From contig CAWIJO010000019.1 in NCBI GenBank assembly GCA_963836355.1, positions 62,001-126,000 on the forward strand: DNA of 64,000 bases, read 5' to 3'. Each line of letters starts with the position of its first letter. The first letter of the stretch is position 1. Positions 36,571 to 45,479 of the stretch are shown piece after piece. The stretch comes from Palsa-506 sp963836355. Its GTDB lineage: Bacteria > Actinomycetota > Actinomycetes > Streptosporangiales > Streptosporangiaceae. Made by a program: the position numbers and the translations under genes. Under the pieces are notes generated by a model, which was not told the origin of the DNA, did no database searches, and saw only the letters and a program-made list of their open reading frames with translations.

Positions 36571-37764
36571 TCACCAGACCTGGTTCAGCACCCGGAGCAC
36601 GTTCCCGCCGATGACGGCCTCGATATCGGCATCCGAGTAGCCGTGCTTGACCAGCCAGCCGATGATGTTGCCGAAATTCTCGGTCGGGTTCTCCAGCCCG
36701 GCCACGTAGGGCACCTTGTCGAACGCGGGGGCGGTGAGCGAGTGCACTCCCAGCTGGGCCGCGAACTCGCCGTGGAAACCAACGTGATCGCCGTACAAGG
36801 TGTCCGGCCCGAAGGCAACGTGCTCGATCCCGAGGAGATCGGCGCAGTACGTGAAGTGATCCATGACGGACTCGATCGAATGCCGCGGATGGGCCGCCGA
36901 CAAGGTGGTATGCGGCGCTGCCTCGACGCCGATCACCCCGCCACCCCGGGCGCAGGCAGTCAGCACCTCGTCCGGCTTCATCCGCGGCGTCGGCCACACC
37001 GCGCGCGCCCCGGCATGCGTGATGAACACCGGCTGGCTTGACATCTCGAAGGTATCCAGGCAGGTCCGGTCGCTGGAATGGGATACGTCGATCGCGAGGC
37101 CGAGCTTGTTCATCCGCTCGACCGCGCGGCGGCCGAACACGGTCAGGCCGCCGTCAGCTGGCTCCTTCAGGCCGCTGCCAAGCGTGTTGGCCTCCGAGTA
37201 GGCAATGCCGATCTGCCGCACGCCGAGGCCGTACAGGATGTCCAGCCGGTCGACCTCGTTCTCGATCGGGGTCGCGGCCTCCATGCCCAAGACGATGGCC
37301 AGCTGGCCGGTGCCGTGCGCGGCCGTGATGTCGGAAACCGTGCGGGCCACCCGCAGGTAGTCCTGGTGCGCGAGGTCGCAGAGCCGCATCCCCAGGTCGT
37401 AGATCGTGTCGTCCCATTTCCAGGCCGACTTGCTCGTCACGCAGCCAGTCCCGTCCATCATGTTGTCGAACACGGCGGTGAGGCCGGACCGGGACAGTCC
37501 CTGGTACCCGGTGTGGTGGCGGCCTGTCCTGATGTAGTCGCGCACCTGCGTCATGTCCCTGGGGAAGACCACCGGGTGGTCGTGCAGGCTAATCACCACG
37601 CTGTCACGGAGCAGCCGCCCGGCCCGCTCGGCGTCCGGCCCGGCCAGGCCAAGCTCGTAGCCGGGCACCCGGTCCAGCTCGTCGGCCAGGTCGAAGACCT
37701 CGTAGTCGTCGCCCGGGGCCAGGTAGGAGTAGGACTTGTAGCCACGGTAGGAAGCATCCGGCAT
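36571..37764 (-). CDS. Membrane dipeptidase (renal dipeptidase family)
   Basis: A 397-residue zinc peptidase of family M19. Metal ligands are visible: HDHP near residue 62, GMEAA near 165, VSHSS near 230, ITHAGA near 253 and GPDT near 320. There is no signal peptide or lipobox at the chosen start (ATG 37764), so it may be cytoplasmic. Such enzymes cleave dipeptides, including ones with D-residues. Separated by 40 nt from the upstream oxidase gene in the same orientation. Confidence 0.88.
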   Translation of the reverse strand: MPDASYRGYKSYSYLAPGDDYEVFDLADELDRVPGYELGLAGPDAERAGRLLRDSVVISLHDHPVVFPRDMTQVRDYIRTGRHHTGYQGLSRSGLTAVFDNMMDGTGCVTSKSAWKWDDTIYDLGMRLCDLAHQDYLRVARTVSDITAAHGTGQLAIVLGMEAATPIENEVDRLDILYGLGVRQIGIAYSEANTLGSGLKEPADGGLTVFGRRAVERMNKLGLAIDVSHSSDRTCLDTFEMSSQPVFITHAGARAVWPTPRMKPDEVLTACARGGGVIGVEAAPHTTLSAAHPRHSIESVMDHFTYCADLLGIEHVAFGPDTLYGDHVGFHGEFAAQLGVHSLTAPAFDKVPYVAGLENPTENFGNIIGWLVKHGYSDADIEAVIGGNVLRVLNQVW

Positions 37765-37804
37765 AGCCGATCCTCGCAATCCCGGCATTCGCCGGTCGTC
37801 GCCG

Positions 37805-39187
37805 TCAGGGAAACAGGACACCAGGGTTGAACAGGCCAGCCGGGTCGAGCGCGGACTTGATCGCCCGCATCATCGCGATCTCGGCCGCCGACCGGGTCAG
37901 CCCGAGCCAGCGGGCCTTCGCCCGGCCGACCCCGTGCTCGGCGGATACCGATCCGCCATGCGCGGCGGCCAGCCGGGAAACTGCCTCGTCGACGGCCTCG
38001 TCACCAGGCGCCGGGCCGAGCACGTTCACGTGCAGGTTCCCGACGGCAACATGGCCGAACGCGATCACCGGCCAGTCGCGGCCGGCGGCTGCCACCCGCA
38101 CCACGCCGTCAAGTTCCGCGCGGAACGCCGCCAGTGCCGCGACCGGCACCGCCACGTCCATCTTGTGCGGGATCCCGCTGGCGCTGATCGCCTCGGTGAT
38201 CCGCTCCCGGTAGGCCCAGAGCGCGGCCCGGCCGCGGCTGTCCTGGGCTACTGCGGTGTCCGCCGGCAGCCCGGCGCGGGCCAGCCGGTCGACCGCCGAC
38301 GGCGGGCCCGCTATCTCGGCGAGCAGATAGCCGGCGTAGCGGCGGCCGAGCGGCAGCGCCACCCCGGCCTGCTTCCTGACCAGGTCGATGGCCGCCGCCT
38401 CGAAGTACTCGGCAGCCCGGATGGCGGGCACCGAGGCGCGGATCCCGGCGTAAAGCGCGGCTGCCTCGGCAATTCCGGCTGCCCCGGCCAGGACGACCGC
38501 GACGGCCGGCTCGGCAGGCCACAGCCGCAGCCGGGCCGCGGTGATCACGGCGAGCGTGCCCTCGCTGCCAGCCAGCAGCTGAGCCAGGTCATAGCCGGCG
38601 CTCTCGGCTGGCAAACCGAACAACCGATCTATAACGGAATAATCCGGCAGTACTGCCTGCACGCCGAGCAACTGGGCCCGGGTGGGCCCGTACCGGATCC
38701 CGTGGATGCCCCCGGCGTTGGTAGCGATAGTGCCGCCGACCGTGGCGGACTCCCTGGATGCCAGGTCCACCCCGTACTCGAACCCGGCTGCGGCGGCATG
38801 CGCGCGCAGCGCGCCGATCGTCACGCCGGCCCCGGCAGTCACCTGCCCGGCGATGACATCAACCGCCCCCAGGCCGGTCAGCCGGCTGGTGGACAGCACT
38901 ACCACGCCGCCGGGCCGGCCGCCCGGGCCAGCCGGGCCGACCGGCGGCGGGACCGAGCCGCCGACCAGCCCGGTGTTGCCGCCCTGCGGTACCAGCGCGG
39001 CAGCGTACCTGGCACAGCAGCGCACTACCCCGGCCACCTCTGCGGCCGAGCCGGGCCGGACCACGCAGCTGGCAGTCCCGTGGTAACGCCGCGTCCAGTC
39101 GGTGAGGTAGCCGGCCATCGCGCCTGGGTCGGTCAGCACCTGCGGCTCGCCGACGGCACCGGCAAGTTCCGCCAGCAGGCCGCTCAT
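37805..39187 (-). CDS. FAD-linked oxidase/dehydrogenase, GlcD-like
   Basis: A 460-residue flavoprotein. The N-terminal FAD-binding PCMH part has VVRPGSAAEVAGVVR, LVPQGGNTGLVGGS near residue 85, and TVGGTIATNAGGIHGIRYG near 155. The C-terminal FAD-linked oxidase part ends with AFGHVAVGNLHVNV, SAEHGVGRAK and PAGLFNPGVLFP. The family oxidises 2-hydroxy acids such as glycolate or D-lactate; substrate cannot be told. Start ATG 39187 is inferred from family alignment. The SSI-like gene diverges from this start. Confidence 0.88.
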   Translation of the reverse strand: MSGLLAELAGAVGEPQVLTDPGAMAGYLTDWTRRYHGTASCVVRPGSAAEVAGVVRCCARYAAALVPQGGNTGLVGGSVPPPVGPAGPGGRPGGVVVLSTSRLTGLGAVDVIAGQVTAGAGVTIGALRAHAAAAGFEYGVDLASRESATVGGTIATNAGGIHGIRYGPTRAQLLGVQAVLPDYSVIDRLFGLPAESAGYDLAQLLAGSEGTLAVITAARLRLWPAEPAVAVVLAGAAGIAEAAALYAGIRASVPAIRAAEYFEAAAIDLVRKQAGVALPLGRRYAGYLLAEIAGPPSAVDRLARAGLPADTAVAQDSRGRAALWAYRERITEAISASGIPHKMDVAVPVAALAAFRAELDGVVRVAAAGRDWPVIAFGHVAVGNLHVNVLGPAPGDEAVDEAVSRLAAAHGGSVSAEHGVGRAKARWLGLTRSAAEIAMMRAIKSALDPAGLFNPGVLFP

Positions 39188-39251
39188 GATCCAAGCCTCA
39201 CATGCCGGCCGGCCGCCGGAACCGGCCGGGTCCGGCATGCGTCCAAGTGGC

Positions 39252-39686
39252 ATGATGATGAACATGTTTCGGGCCGGGACCGGCGCCCGGTCCATCCTGA
39301 TCGCCGCCGTCTGCGCGGCTGCTCTCAGCGCGTGCGGCAGCGTGCACGCCACTGGCGGGTCGGCGACAGGCGCCAAGCCCGCGTCGAAGATCGCCCTCGT
39401 CATCCAGGTGGCGGCGAAGCCGGGCGCAAGAGCGCATCGCTGGACGCTGCGCTGCGACCCGGTCGGCGGCACGCACCCGAATCCGGCCGCGGCCTGTCAT
39501 GCCCTGATGCACGCGAAGCGCCCGTTCGCGCCGCTGCCCAAGAACCAGATGTGCCCGATGATCGTGGCCAGCACGAAGACCGCGCATATCTCCGGCACCT
39601 GGTTCGGCAAGCACATCGACACCAGCTTCAGCCAGACCGGGTGCGGCAACCTGCGGTGGAACAAGATCGGGCAGGTCTTCAACTAA
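39252..39686 (+). CDS. Subtilisin-inhibitor-like lipoprotein
   Basis: About 144 residues. A hydrophobic signal ends in the lipobox LSAC (cysteine followed by Gly-Ser), so the mature protein is probably lipid-anchored. The rest matches the Streptomyces subtilisin inhibitor fold: WTLRCDPVGGTHPNPAAACHAL, then KNQMCPMIVASTKT at the reactive loop and WNKIGQVF at the end. The cysteines match the two SSI disulfides. The P1 residue would be the Met of CPMI. The start is uncertain: ATGs at 39237, 39252, 39255 and 39258 are possible. Confidence 0.75.
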   Translation: MMMNMFRAGTGARSILIAAVCAAALSACGSVHATGGSATGAKPASKIALVIQVAAKPGARAHRWTLRCDPVGGTHPNPAAACHALMHAKRPFAPLPKNQMCPMIVASTKTAHISGTWFGKHIDTSFSQTGCGNLRWNKIGQVFN

Positions 39687-39693
39687 ACCGGGC

Positions 39694-39750
39694 CCCATGG
39701 ATGCGCGGCTCGCGGGGCCAGCTAACAGCGGCGAACCGCGCATCCATGGG
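39694..39750. terminator. Long perfect hairpin between convergent genes
   Basis: CCCATGGATGCGCGG (39694-39708) and its exact complement CCGCGCATCCATGGG (39736-39750) form a 15-bp stem with a 27-nt loop. It lies between the SSI-like gene and the convergent glycosylase gene, so it probably acts as a bidirectional terminator. No T-run, as usual in actinomycetes. Confidence 0.8.
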
Positions 39751-39807
39751 CTTATCGGACAACTGTTTCCGTACCCGACAACGCCGGCCCCGGCCGGGCG
39801 CGGTCGC

Positions 39808-40716
39808 TTACTTAAGCAGCCGGGACATCCGGCGGTCGGCTAGCGGCTTGCCGCCGGTCTGGCAGGTCGGGCAGTACTGCAGTGCCGAGTCGGCGAACGA
39901 GACCTCACGGACCGTGTCACCGCATACCGGGCAGGGCTGGCCGGCTTTGCCGTGCACCTGCAGCCCGGCCTTCTTCTCCGCCTTGAGATCCCCGGCCGCC
40001 AGCCCGGACGACCTCGAGATGGCGTCCCGCAGGGTGCCGACGATCACTGCGTGCAACCCGGCGACTTCCTCCTCGGAGAGAGTGGCGGCCAGCCGGAACG
40101 GTGACATCTTGGCAGCGTGCAGCACTTCGTCGGAGTAGGCATTGCCGATGCCCGCGATGATCTTCTGATCCCGCAGGACGCCCTTGATCTGGGTACGCCG
40201 CCCGGCGAGGATCCCGGCTAGCGTGCCCGCCGTGAACGACGGGTCGAGCGGATCGGGCCCCAGCGCCGCGATGCCGGGGACGGCTGCCGGGTCGGCGACC
40301 AGGTACACGGCGAGGCGCTTGCGGGTCCCGGCCTCGGTCAGGTCGAATCCGGCCCCGTCGGTGAACCTGACCCGCAGCGCCAGCGGTCCTCGGCCCGGCC
40401 GGGGCGGCTCGGGCGGCAGCTTCTCCCGCCACCGCAGCCAGCCTGCCCTGGCCAGGTGGGTGATGAGGTGCAGCACCGCACCGCCGGGATCGGGCTTGGC
40501 CGGCGCCGGGCCGGCCGGGTCGCGCTCGGTGATCAGGTCGAGGAACTTGCCGTGCCGGCTGGTTGCCGTGATCGTCCGGCCGGCCAACGCGGTCAGTGCC
40601 GGGTCATAGGTCTTCAGGACGGCGAACTCCGCGACATCGGCACGCTCGATCACCCGGCCCACGGCGCGTTCCCGCAGGTCGGCTGCGAGTGCCTCTACCT
40701 CAGGAAGTTCTGGCAC
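39808..40716 (-). CDS. Formamidopyrimidine-DNA glycosylase family protein (Fpg/Nei)
   Basis: A 302-residue base-excision enzyme. It begins PELPEVEALAADL with the catalytic N-terminal Pro and Glu. The helix-two-turn-helix reads GIGNAYSDEVLHAAKMSPF near residue 190, and the C-terminal zinc finger is CPVC, then CPTC 16 residues later. The finger ends with extra residues after the usual Arg-rich turn (ADRRMSRLLK). Several Fpg/Nei paralogues exist in actinomycetes, so the substrate is not certain. Confidence 0.92.
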   Translation of the reverse strand: MPELPEVEALAADLRERAVGRVIERADVAEFAVLKTYDPALTALAGRTITATSRHGKFLDLITERDPAGPAPAKPDPGGAVLHLITHLARAGWLRWREKLPPEPPRPGRGPLALRVRFTDGAGFDLTEAGTRKRLAVYLVADPAAVPGIAALGPDPLDPSFTAGTLAGILAGRRTQIKGVLRDQKIIAGIGNAYSDEVLHAAKMSPFRLAATLSEEEVAGLHAVIVGTLRDAISRSSGLAAGDLKAEKKAGLQVHGKAGQPCPVCGDTVREVSFADSALQYCPTCQTGGKPLADRRMSRLLK

Positions 40717-41061
40717 GGATCCAATTCTGCCTTGGGCCGGCCAGTACCTGCGCTGCTGACCGGGCGGAAGGTTAGCACGCGGCCCTTTCCCCGGCCGCCA
40801 GCGCTGCTCGCTAGCCAGCGGCGGTCGCTCCGGTCAACAGCACGTCGGCGGCAATCTGGCTGGCCTGCGCTACTGCCGCCGCCGCCAGGTTCACGTGACC
40901 ATCGTGCCAGTTATGGCCTGCTGGCCTGGCGGACCGCCCGCCGCAGGTAAAATGCGCCGACCATTGATTAGGAGTGCCAGTGACAGGGACCCTCGGGGCG
41001 CTTAGGCTGCGGGCCAGCGCACCATCCCGGCGAGGAAGGGAGAAGGTCAGGCAACCTGATG
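40717..41061. other. Intergenic region upstream of tRNA-Leu
   Basis: About 340 nt. Short open frames (such as 40811-40891 minus, 27 codons) have no support. It probably carries the promoter of the glycosylase gene on the minus strand. Confidence 0.5.
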
Positions 41062-41144
41062 TGGGCGAGGAGGGATTTGAACCCTCACGTCCTTTCGGAC
41101 ACACGGACCTGAACCGTGCGCGTCTGCCGTTCCGCCACCCGCCC
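41062..41144 (-). tRNA. tRNA-Leu(CAG)
   Basis: On the minus strand an 83-nt cloverleaf starts GGGCGGGTGGCGG. The acceptor pairs GGGCGGG with CTCGCCC (one G-U). The anticodon loop TTCAGGT gives CAG, reading CUG, at 41109-41111. A long variable arm (GTCCGAAAGGAC-like) marks a type II tRNA, and the T-arm GAGGGTTCAAATCCCTC is perfect. CCA is not encoded. Confidence 0.95.
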
Positions 41145-41229
41145 CGGGCGAGGCAGTCAGGTTAGCACGTCCGCAAACTGCCCCACGCCGCCGATACGAT
41201 CGGATGCAAGCATGGAAGGAGGTGCCCCG

Positions 41230-41985
41230 GTGGGAGTTCTGCAACGCTTCGAGCACAGGCTCGAGGGGATGGTCGAGGGTGCCTTCGCGCGAGCGTTCAA
41301 GTCCGAGTTGCAGCCGGTGGAGGTTGCCAGCGCGGTGCAGCGCGAGATGGATGACCGCGCAGCGATAGTCGCGCAGGGCCGCACGCTGGTGCCGAACGAT
41401 TTTGTCGTGGAGCTTGCGGATACCGATCACGAGCGCCTCGAGGTCTATGCCGACAGCCTCGGTATCGAGCTTGCGACGCTGGCCCGCGATCATGCCAGGG
41501 AACAGGGATACTCCTTCGTCGGGCCGGTGCGAATGCGATTCGAGGGAGTGCCCGACCTGACGACGGGAACCTTCCGGATCCGCTCTGGCGTTATCCGGGG
41601 CACGACGGTCGAGGACGGCGAGATACGCAGGCCGGCCAGCGATCTCCCGCACCCGCCGGGCAGTTTCACCGGCGCGCCCAGGCTGCTTGTCTCCGGCCCA
41701 GAGCCAGGATCGGACGGGAATATGCAGCGCACCTACGAACTCAGCGCGCCGCTCACCATCCTCGGCCGCGGGACCGACTGTGACCTGCGGCTGGTTGATC
41801 CGGGGGTCTCGCGCCATCACGCCGAGCTGCGGGTGGAAGACGGCGAGGTGGTGCTAGTCGACCTAGGCTCCACGAACGGCACTTTCGTCAACGGCCAGCC
41901 GGTACGGCGCGTGTCCTTGACCGATGGCACCCGTGTCACGCTAGGCCGGACCACACTCGTGTTCCGCCGGGATGGCATTTACTGA
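41230..41985 (+). CDS. fhaA: FHA domain protein FhaA
   Basis: A 251-residue cytoplasmic protein with an N-terminal DUF3662 domain (GVLQRFEHRLEGMVEGAF; QPVEVASAVQREMDD) and a C-terminal FHA domain (LGRGTDCDLRLVDPGVSRHHAEL; DLGSTNGTFVNG) that binds phosphothreonine. FhaA links PknB/PknA to the lipid II flippase regulator MviN in mycobacteria. GTG 41230 has the perfect GGAGGT site six bases upstream and gives the family N-terminus. It opens the division operon. Confidence 0.95.
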   Translation: MGVLQRFEHRLEGMVEGAFARAFKSELQPVEVASAVQREMDDRAAIVAQGRTLVPNDFVVELADTDHERLEVYADSLGIELATLARDHAREQGYSFVGPVRMRFEGVPDLTTGTFRIRSGVIRGTTVEDGEIRRPASDLPHPPGSFTGAPRLLVSGPEPGSDGNMQRTYELSAPLTILGRGTDCDLRLVDPGVSRHHAELRVEDGEVVLVDLGSTNGTFVNGQPVRRVSLTDGTRVTLGRTTLVFRRDGIY

Positions 41986-42071
41986 TAGTGCGGCAATTCC
42001 ATCGACCATCCGGCGCCGGGGCGCGCCTAGTGACGAGCAGAGGCAGCAACGGCCACCGAGGACATGACCAG

Positions 42072-42566
42072 ATGAATGCGCTCACCCTCACCCTCATCAG
42101 GCTGGCGTTCCTGGCCGTCCTCTGGCTGTTCGTCATTGCCGCCGTGGGTGTCGTGCGGACAGACCTATTCGGGCCGTCGGTGACTGGCCGACGCCCAGGC
42201 CGCAAGCGGCAGCAGTCGCGGAACAAGCCTGCCCAGCCTGCCAAGCCCGCCCGGCCCGGCCGGGCCAGCCGCGCGGCACCGCAGCAACTGCTGGTGACGG
42301 CCGGGGATCTGGCAGGCACGAGCATGGGCCTCGCAGATCAGCAAATCACCATCGGTCGGGCAGATGATGCCACGCTGGTGCTGACGGATGATTACGCTTC
42401 GAGCCGACATGCCCGGCTATTCCCGCAGGACGGCCGGTGGATTGTCGAGGATCTCGGCTCTACCAACGGTACCTACCTTGATCGTCAAAAGGTGACTCAG
42501 CCGACCCCGGTGCCGGTCGGCGTGCCAATCCGCATCGGCAAAACCGTCCTGGAACTGCGCAGATGA
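42072..42566 (+). CDS. fhaB: FHA domain membrane protein FhaB
   Basis: A 164-residue protein with one N-terminal membrane segment (LIRLAFLAVLWLFVIAAVGVV, residues about 7-27), a basic Pro/Ala linker and an FHA domain (TIGRADDATLVLTDDYASSRHARL; EDLGSTNGTYLD). It corresponds to FhaB/FipA, a PknB target needed for division under stress. The stop overlaps the phosphatase ATG (ATGA). Confidence 0.93.
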   Translation: MNALTLTLIRLAFLAVLWLFVIAAVGVVRTDLFGPSVTGRRPGRKRQQSRNKPAQPAKPARPGRASRAAPQQLLVTAGDLAGTSMGLADQQITIGRADDATLVLTDDYASSRHARLFPQDGRWIVEDLGSTNGTYLDRQKVTQPTPVPVGVPIRIGKTVLELRR

Positions 42567-43990
42567 CACTTGCACTCCGCTACGCGGTCCGCTCAGACGT
42601 CGGGCTCCTCCGGGAAGGCAACGAGGACTCGGCATATGCGGGCCCGCGCCTGCTCGCCATTGCCGATGGCATGGGCGGGCATGCCGCTGGCGAAGTGGCC
42701 AGTGCCGTCGCCATCTCGGCGCTCGCCGGGCTCGATCACGCGATACCCGGCGGCGACCTGCTAGATCCGCTGGCTGCCGCGGTAGCCGCCGCGAATACCA
42801 CCCTGCACGAGATGAGCGTGGCCGACCCTGCGGTCGAGGGCATGGGCACCACGTTGACCGCCATGCTCTGGCAGGACGCGCATGTCGCGCTCTGCCACAT
42901 CGGCGATTCGCGCGCCTACCTGCTGCGGGCCGGTGACTTCTACCAGATCACCCGCGACCACACGCTGGTCCAGTCGCTGGTAGACGACGGCCGGCTGACC
43001 CCGGAGGCGGCCGCCATCCATCCGCAGCGGTCGCTGCTGCTGCGGGCGCTCGACGGCCGGACCGAGGCCGAGCCCGACCTGTCGGTCCGCGAGGTAAGGG
43101 TAGGTGACCGGTACCTGCTCTGCTCGGACGGGCTGTCCGACGTCGTCACCGAGCAGACGCTGCACAAGACGCTGGTCAGCATTGCCGACCCGGATGACGC
43201 GGTCATCCAGCTGATCGAGCTCGCCATCCGCAGCGGCGGCCCGGACAACATCACCTGCATCGTGGCGGACGTGGTCGATGCCGCGGCCAATCCTGCCGCG
43301 CCCAGCCAGGTATCGGTCATCGCGGGCGCGGCGTCCAGCAGCGCCGGCCGACCCCAGGTCCGCACGGACAGCCCGGCCGGGCGCGCGCACCAGCTCACCC
43401 AGGTCTCGCCGCAGCCTGCCACGACGACGGCCGAGTTTGACGGTCAGGCCGCGCACGCGGCGCCGGCTGACGACGAAGAGGACGAGGACGAGGACGAGGG
43501 CAGGTGGGCGCGGCCGCGCTGGCCCGTCGTCACGTCCATCCTCGTCGTGCTACTGCTGCTGATCGCGGGCGGCGGCTACGCAGCCTGGCGCTATACCCAG
43601 AGCCAGTATTACGTCGGCGCGGCCGACGGCCGGGTCGCCATCTTCCGTGGCGTCAACGAGAATGTCGCCGGGATGAGCCTGTCCAGCGTGTATGCCAGGA
43701 CCGATATCCCGATGTCCGGGGTGCCCGCCGGCGACGTGCGGCAGATCCAGGCCACGATCACGGCTGCCGGACTGGCCGATGCCCGCCACATCGTGCTCAA
43801 CATCCGGCATGACTACGCGTGCCAGCGGGCGTTCGCCGAAGTGCAGCGATGGCAGGCCGGGAAGCCGGAGCCCCGCAAGGTCAAGAAGAAGGTGAACGGC
43901 AGGACGGTGGTTCGCACTATCACCCCGCCCTACCGGCCGAAGCCGCCCGTGCCCAGCTACTGCCCGCCGCAGCAGGGGGGAGCCGGGTGA
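42563..43990 (+). CDS. pstP: PP2C-type Ser/Thr phosphatase PstP
   Basis: A 475-residue membrane phosphatase. The catalytic PP2C domain (residues 1-240) has GNEDSAY, ADGMGGHAAGEVAS, GDSRAYLLR, CSDGLSDVV and GGPDNITCIVAD, holding the metal aspartates. An acidic linker (EEDEDEDEG) leads to one membrane span near 312-334 and an extracytoplasmic domain of about 135 residues ending in a Pro-rich tail. It reverses PknB phosphorylation. Overlaps the FtsW/RodA start by 4 nt (GTGA). Confidence 0.96.
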   Translation: MTLALRYAVRSDVGLLREGNEDSAYAGPRLLAIADGMGGHAAGEVASAVAISALAGLDHAIPGGDLLDPLAAAVAAANTTLHEMSVADPAVEGMGTTLTAMLWQDAHVALCHIGDSRAYLLRAGDFYQITRDHTLVQSLVDDGRLTPEAAAIHPQRSLLLRALDGRTEAEPDLSVREVRVGDRYLLCSDGLSDVVTEQTLHKTLVSIADPDDAVIQLIELAIRSGGPDNITCIVADVVDAAANPAAPSQVSVIAGAASSSAGRPQVRTDSPAGRAHQLTQVSPQPATTTAEFDGQAAHAAPADDEEDEDEDEGRWARPRWPVVTSILVVLLLLIAGGGYAAWRYTQSQYYVGAADGRVAIFRGVNENVAGMSLSSVYARTDIPMSGVPAGDVRQIQATITAAGLADARHIVLNIRHDYACQRAFAEVQRWQAGKPEPRKVKKKVNGRTVVRTITPPYRPKPPVPSYCPPQQGGAG

Positions 43991-45429
43991 CGGCCGTCAA
44001 AGCACACTCCGGCGCAGGGGAGCAGGCCGTGCCCGACGCGCCGGCCCCGATGCCCCGCGGCAGGCGTAGCACGGAACTGCTCATGCTCATCTTCGCGGTG
44101 GGCGTGGTGCTGGCCGCCTACGCGAGCGCCGGGCTCGGCCTGAACGGCAAGCTGCCGGCTGGCCTGGTCGAGTACGGCACCGCCTTCGCCGTGCTCGTAT
44201 TCGTTGCGCACATCGCCGTGCGGCGGCTCGCCCCGTGGGCAGATCCGCTGATGCTGCCGCTGGCCGCGGTGCTGAATGGCCTGGGCATCGTGATGATCTA
44301 CCGGCTGCAGGAGTCGGGCCGGGCTGGCAATCCCGGCAACAAGATCAGCACTATCAGCGCATCGACCACTGCTTACCAGGTGGTATGGAGCGCGATCGGC
44401 GTTGCCGCCTTCATCGCGGTGCTGGTGATAATCAGGGAGCCGCGGGTACTGCAGCGCTACACCTACACCCTGGGTGCGCTCGGGCTACTGCTGCTGGCCA
44501 TCCCGGCGCTGCTGCCCGCCACGCTCAGCGAGGTAAACGGCGCGAAGGTATGGATCAAGATCGGCGGGTTCTCGATTCAGCCGGGTGAGTTCGCGAAGCT
44601 CGCGCTGGCCGTCTTCTTCGCCGGCTACCTCGTCGCCAAGCGGGACGTGCTTGCCCTGGCCGGCCGCCGCGTGCTCGGGATCGACCTGCCCCGCGCGCGT
44701 GACCTCGGCCCGGTGCTGATCGCCTGGGGCGCCAGTCTGCTCATCCTGGTCTTCGAGACGGACATCGGCACGTCCGCGCTCTTCTTCGGCTTGTTCGTGG
44801 CGATGATCTACGTCGCCACGCAGCGAACCTCATGGCTGCTGATCGGGATCGGCCTGTTCGTCGCCGGGACTTACGCGGCGAGCAAGCTGTCCAGCCATGT
44901 CGCCGAGCGGTTCAGCATCTGGCTGCACCCGTTCGCCGGGCACAACCCGACGCATGCGTCCTTCCAGCTCGTCCAGGGCCTGGAGGGGATGGGCTTCGGC
45001 GGCGTCCTGGGCAGCGGCCTCGGCCATGGCCAGCCGTTCTTCACGCCGCTGGCGCAAAGCGACTTCATCATCAGCGCGTTCGGCGAGGAACTCGGCCTGA
45101 CCGGGCTGATGGCGATCCTGCTGCTATTCGGCCTGATTGTGCAGCGAGGCCTGCGGGCGGCCATCCTGGTCCGGGATCCCTTTGCCAAGCTGCTGGCCGG
45201 CGGCCTCGCGTTCGTGCTGGCTCTGCAGGTCTTCGTGATCGTCGGTGGGGTGACTGGCCTGATCCCGCTGACCGGCGTGACCACGCCATTCATGTCGCAA
45301 GGCGGTTCATCGCTGGTCGCGAGCTGGGCCATGATCGGGCTGCTGATGCGGATCAGCGACACCGCGCGGCGGCCCGCACCACAGCCGATCCAGGACGAGG
45401 GCATGACCCAGATCGTGCGGGCCGGCTGA
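43987..45429 (+). CDS. FtsW/RodA-type peptidoglycan glycosyltransferase
   Basis: A 480-residue SEDS protein with about ten membrane spans. Conserved stretches include WIKIGGFSIQPGEFAKLALA, ETDIGTSALFFGLF with the catalytic Asp, and GVTTPFMSQGGSSLVASWAM near the end. In this operon position mycobacteria have RodA, paired with PbpA for elongation; the long cytoplasmic N-terminus of about 35 residues fits. GTG 43987 overlaps the phosphatase stop. A 16-codon mini-ORF bridges to pbpA. Confidence 0.95.
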   Translation: MTAVKAHSGAGEQAVPDAPAPMPRGRRSTELLMLIFAVGVVLAAYASAGLGLNGKLPAGLVEYGTAFAVLVFVAHIAVRRLAPWADPLMLPLAAVLNGLGIVMIYRLQESGRAGNPGNKISTISASTTAYQVVWSAIGVAAFIAVLVIIREPRVLQRYTYTLGALGLLLLAIPALLPATLSEVNGAKVWIKIGGFSIQPGEFAKLALAVFFAGYLVAKRDVLALAGRRVLGIDLPRARDLGPVLIAWGASLLILVFETDIGTSALFFGLFVAMIYVATQRTSWLLIGIGLFVAGTYAASKLSSHVAERFSIWLHPFAGHNPTHASFQLVQGLEGMGFGGVLGSGLGHGQPFFTPLAQSDFIISAFGEELGLTGLMAILLLFGLIVQRGLRAAILVRDPFAKLLAGGLAFVLALQVFVIVGGVTGLIPLTGVTTPFMSQGGSSLVASWAMIGLLMRISDTARRPAPQPIQDEGMTQIVRAG

Positions 45430-45479
45430 TGGCGGCGCCAGCGGCTGGCCGGGTCAGCCTGCGGGCGGGTGCCCGGTGA
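45429..45479 (+). other. 16-codon bridging ORF between ftsW/rodA and pbpA
   Basis: An ATG overlaps the FtsW/RodA stop by one base (TGATG), and a 16-residue peptide (MAAPAAGRVSLRAGAR) ends in a TGA that overlaps the pbpA GTG (GTGA). Termination-reinitiation could carry ribosomes across the 46-nt gap. Peptide function is not implied. Confidence 0.5.

Noticed and set aside
40811..40891. 27-codon Ala-rich minus-strand frame near the glycosylase gene
   Set aside because: Too short, no ribosome site, no neighbour relation.
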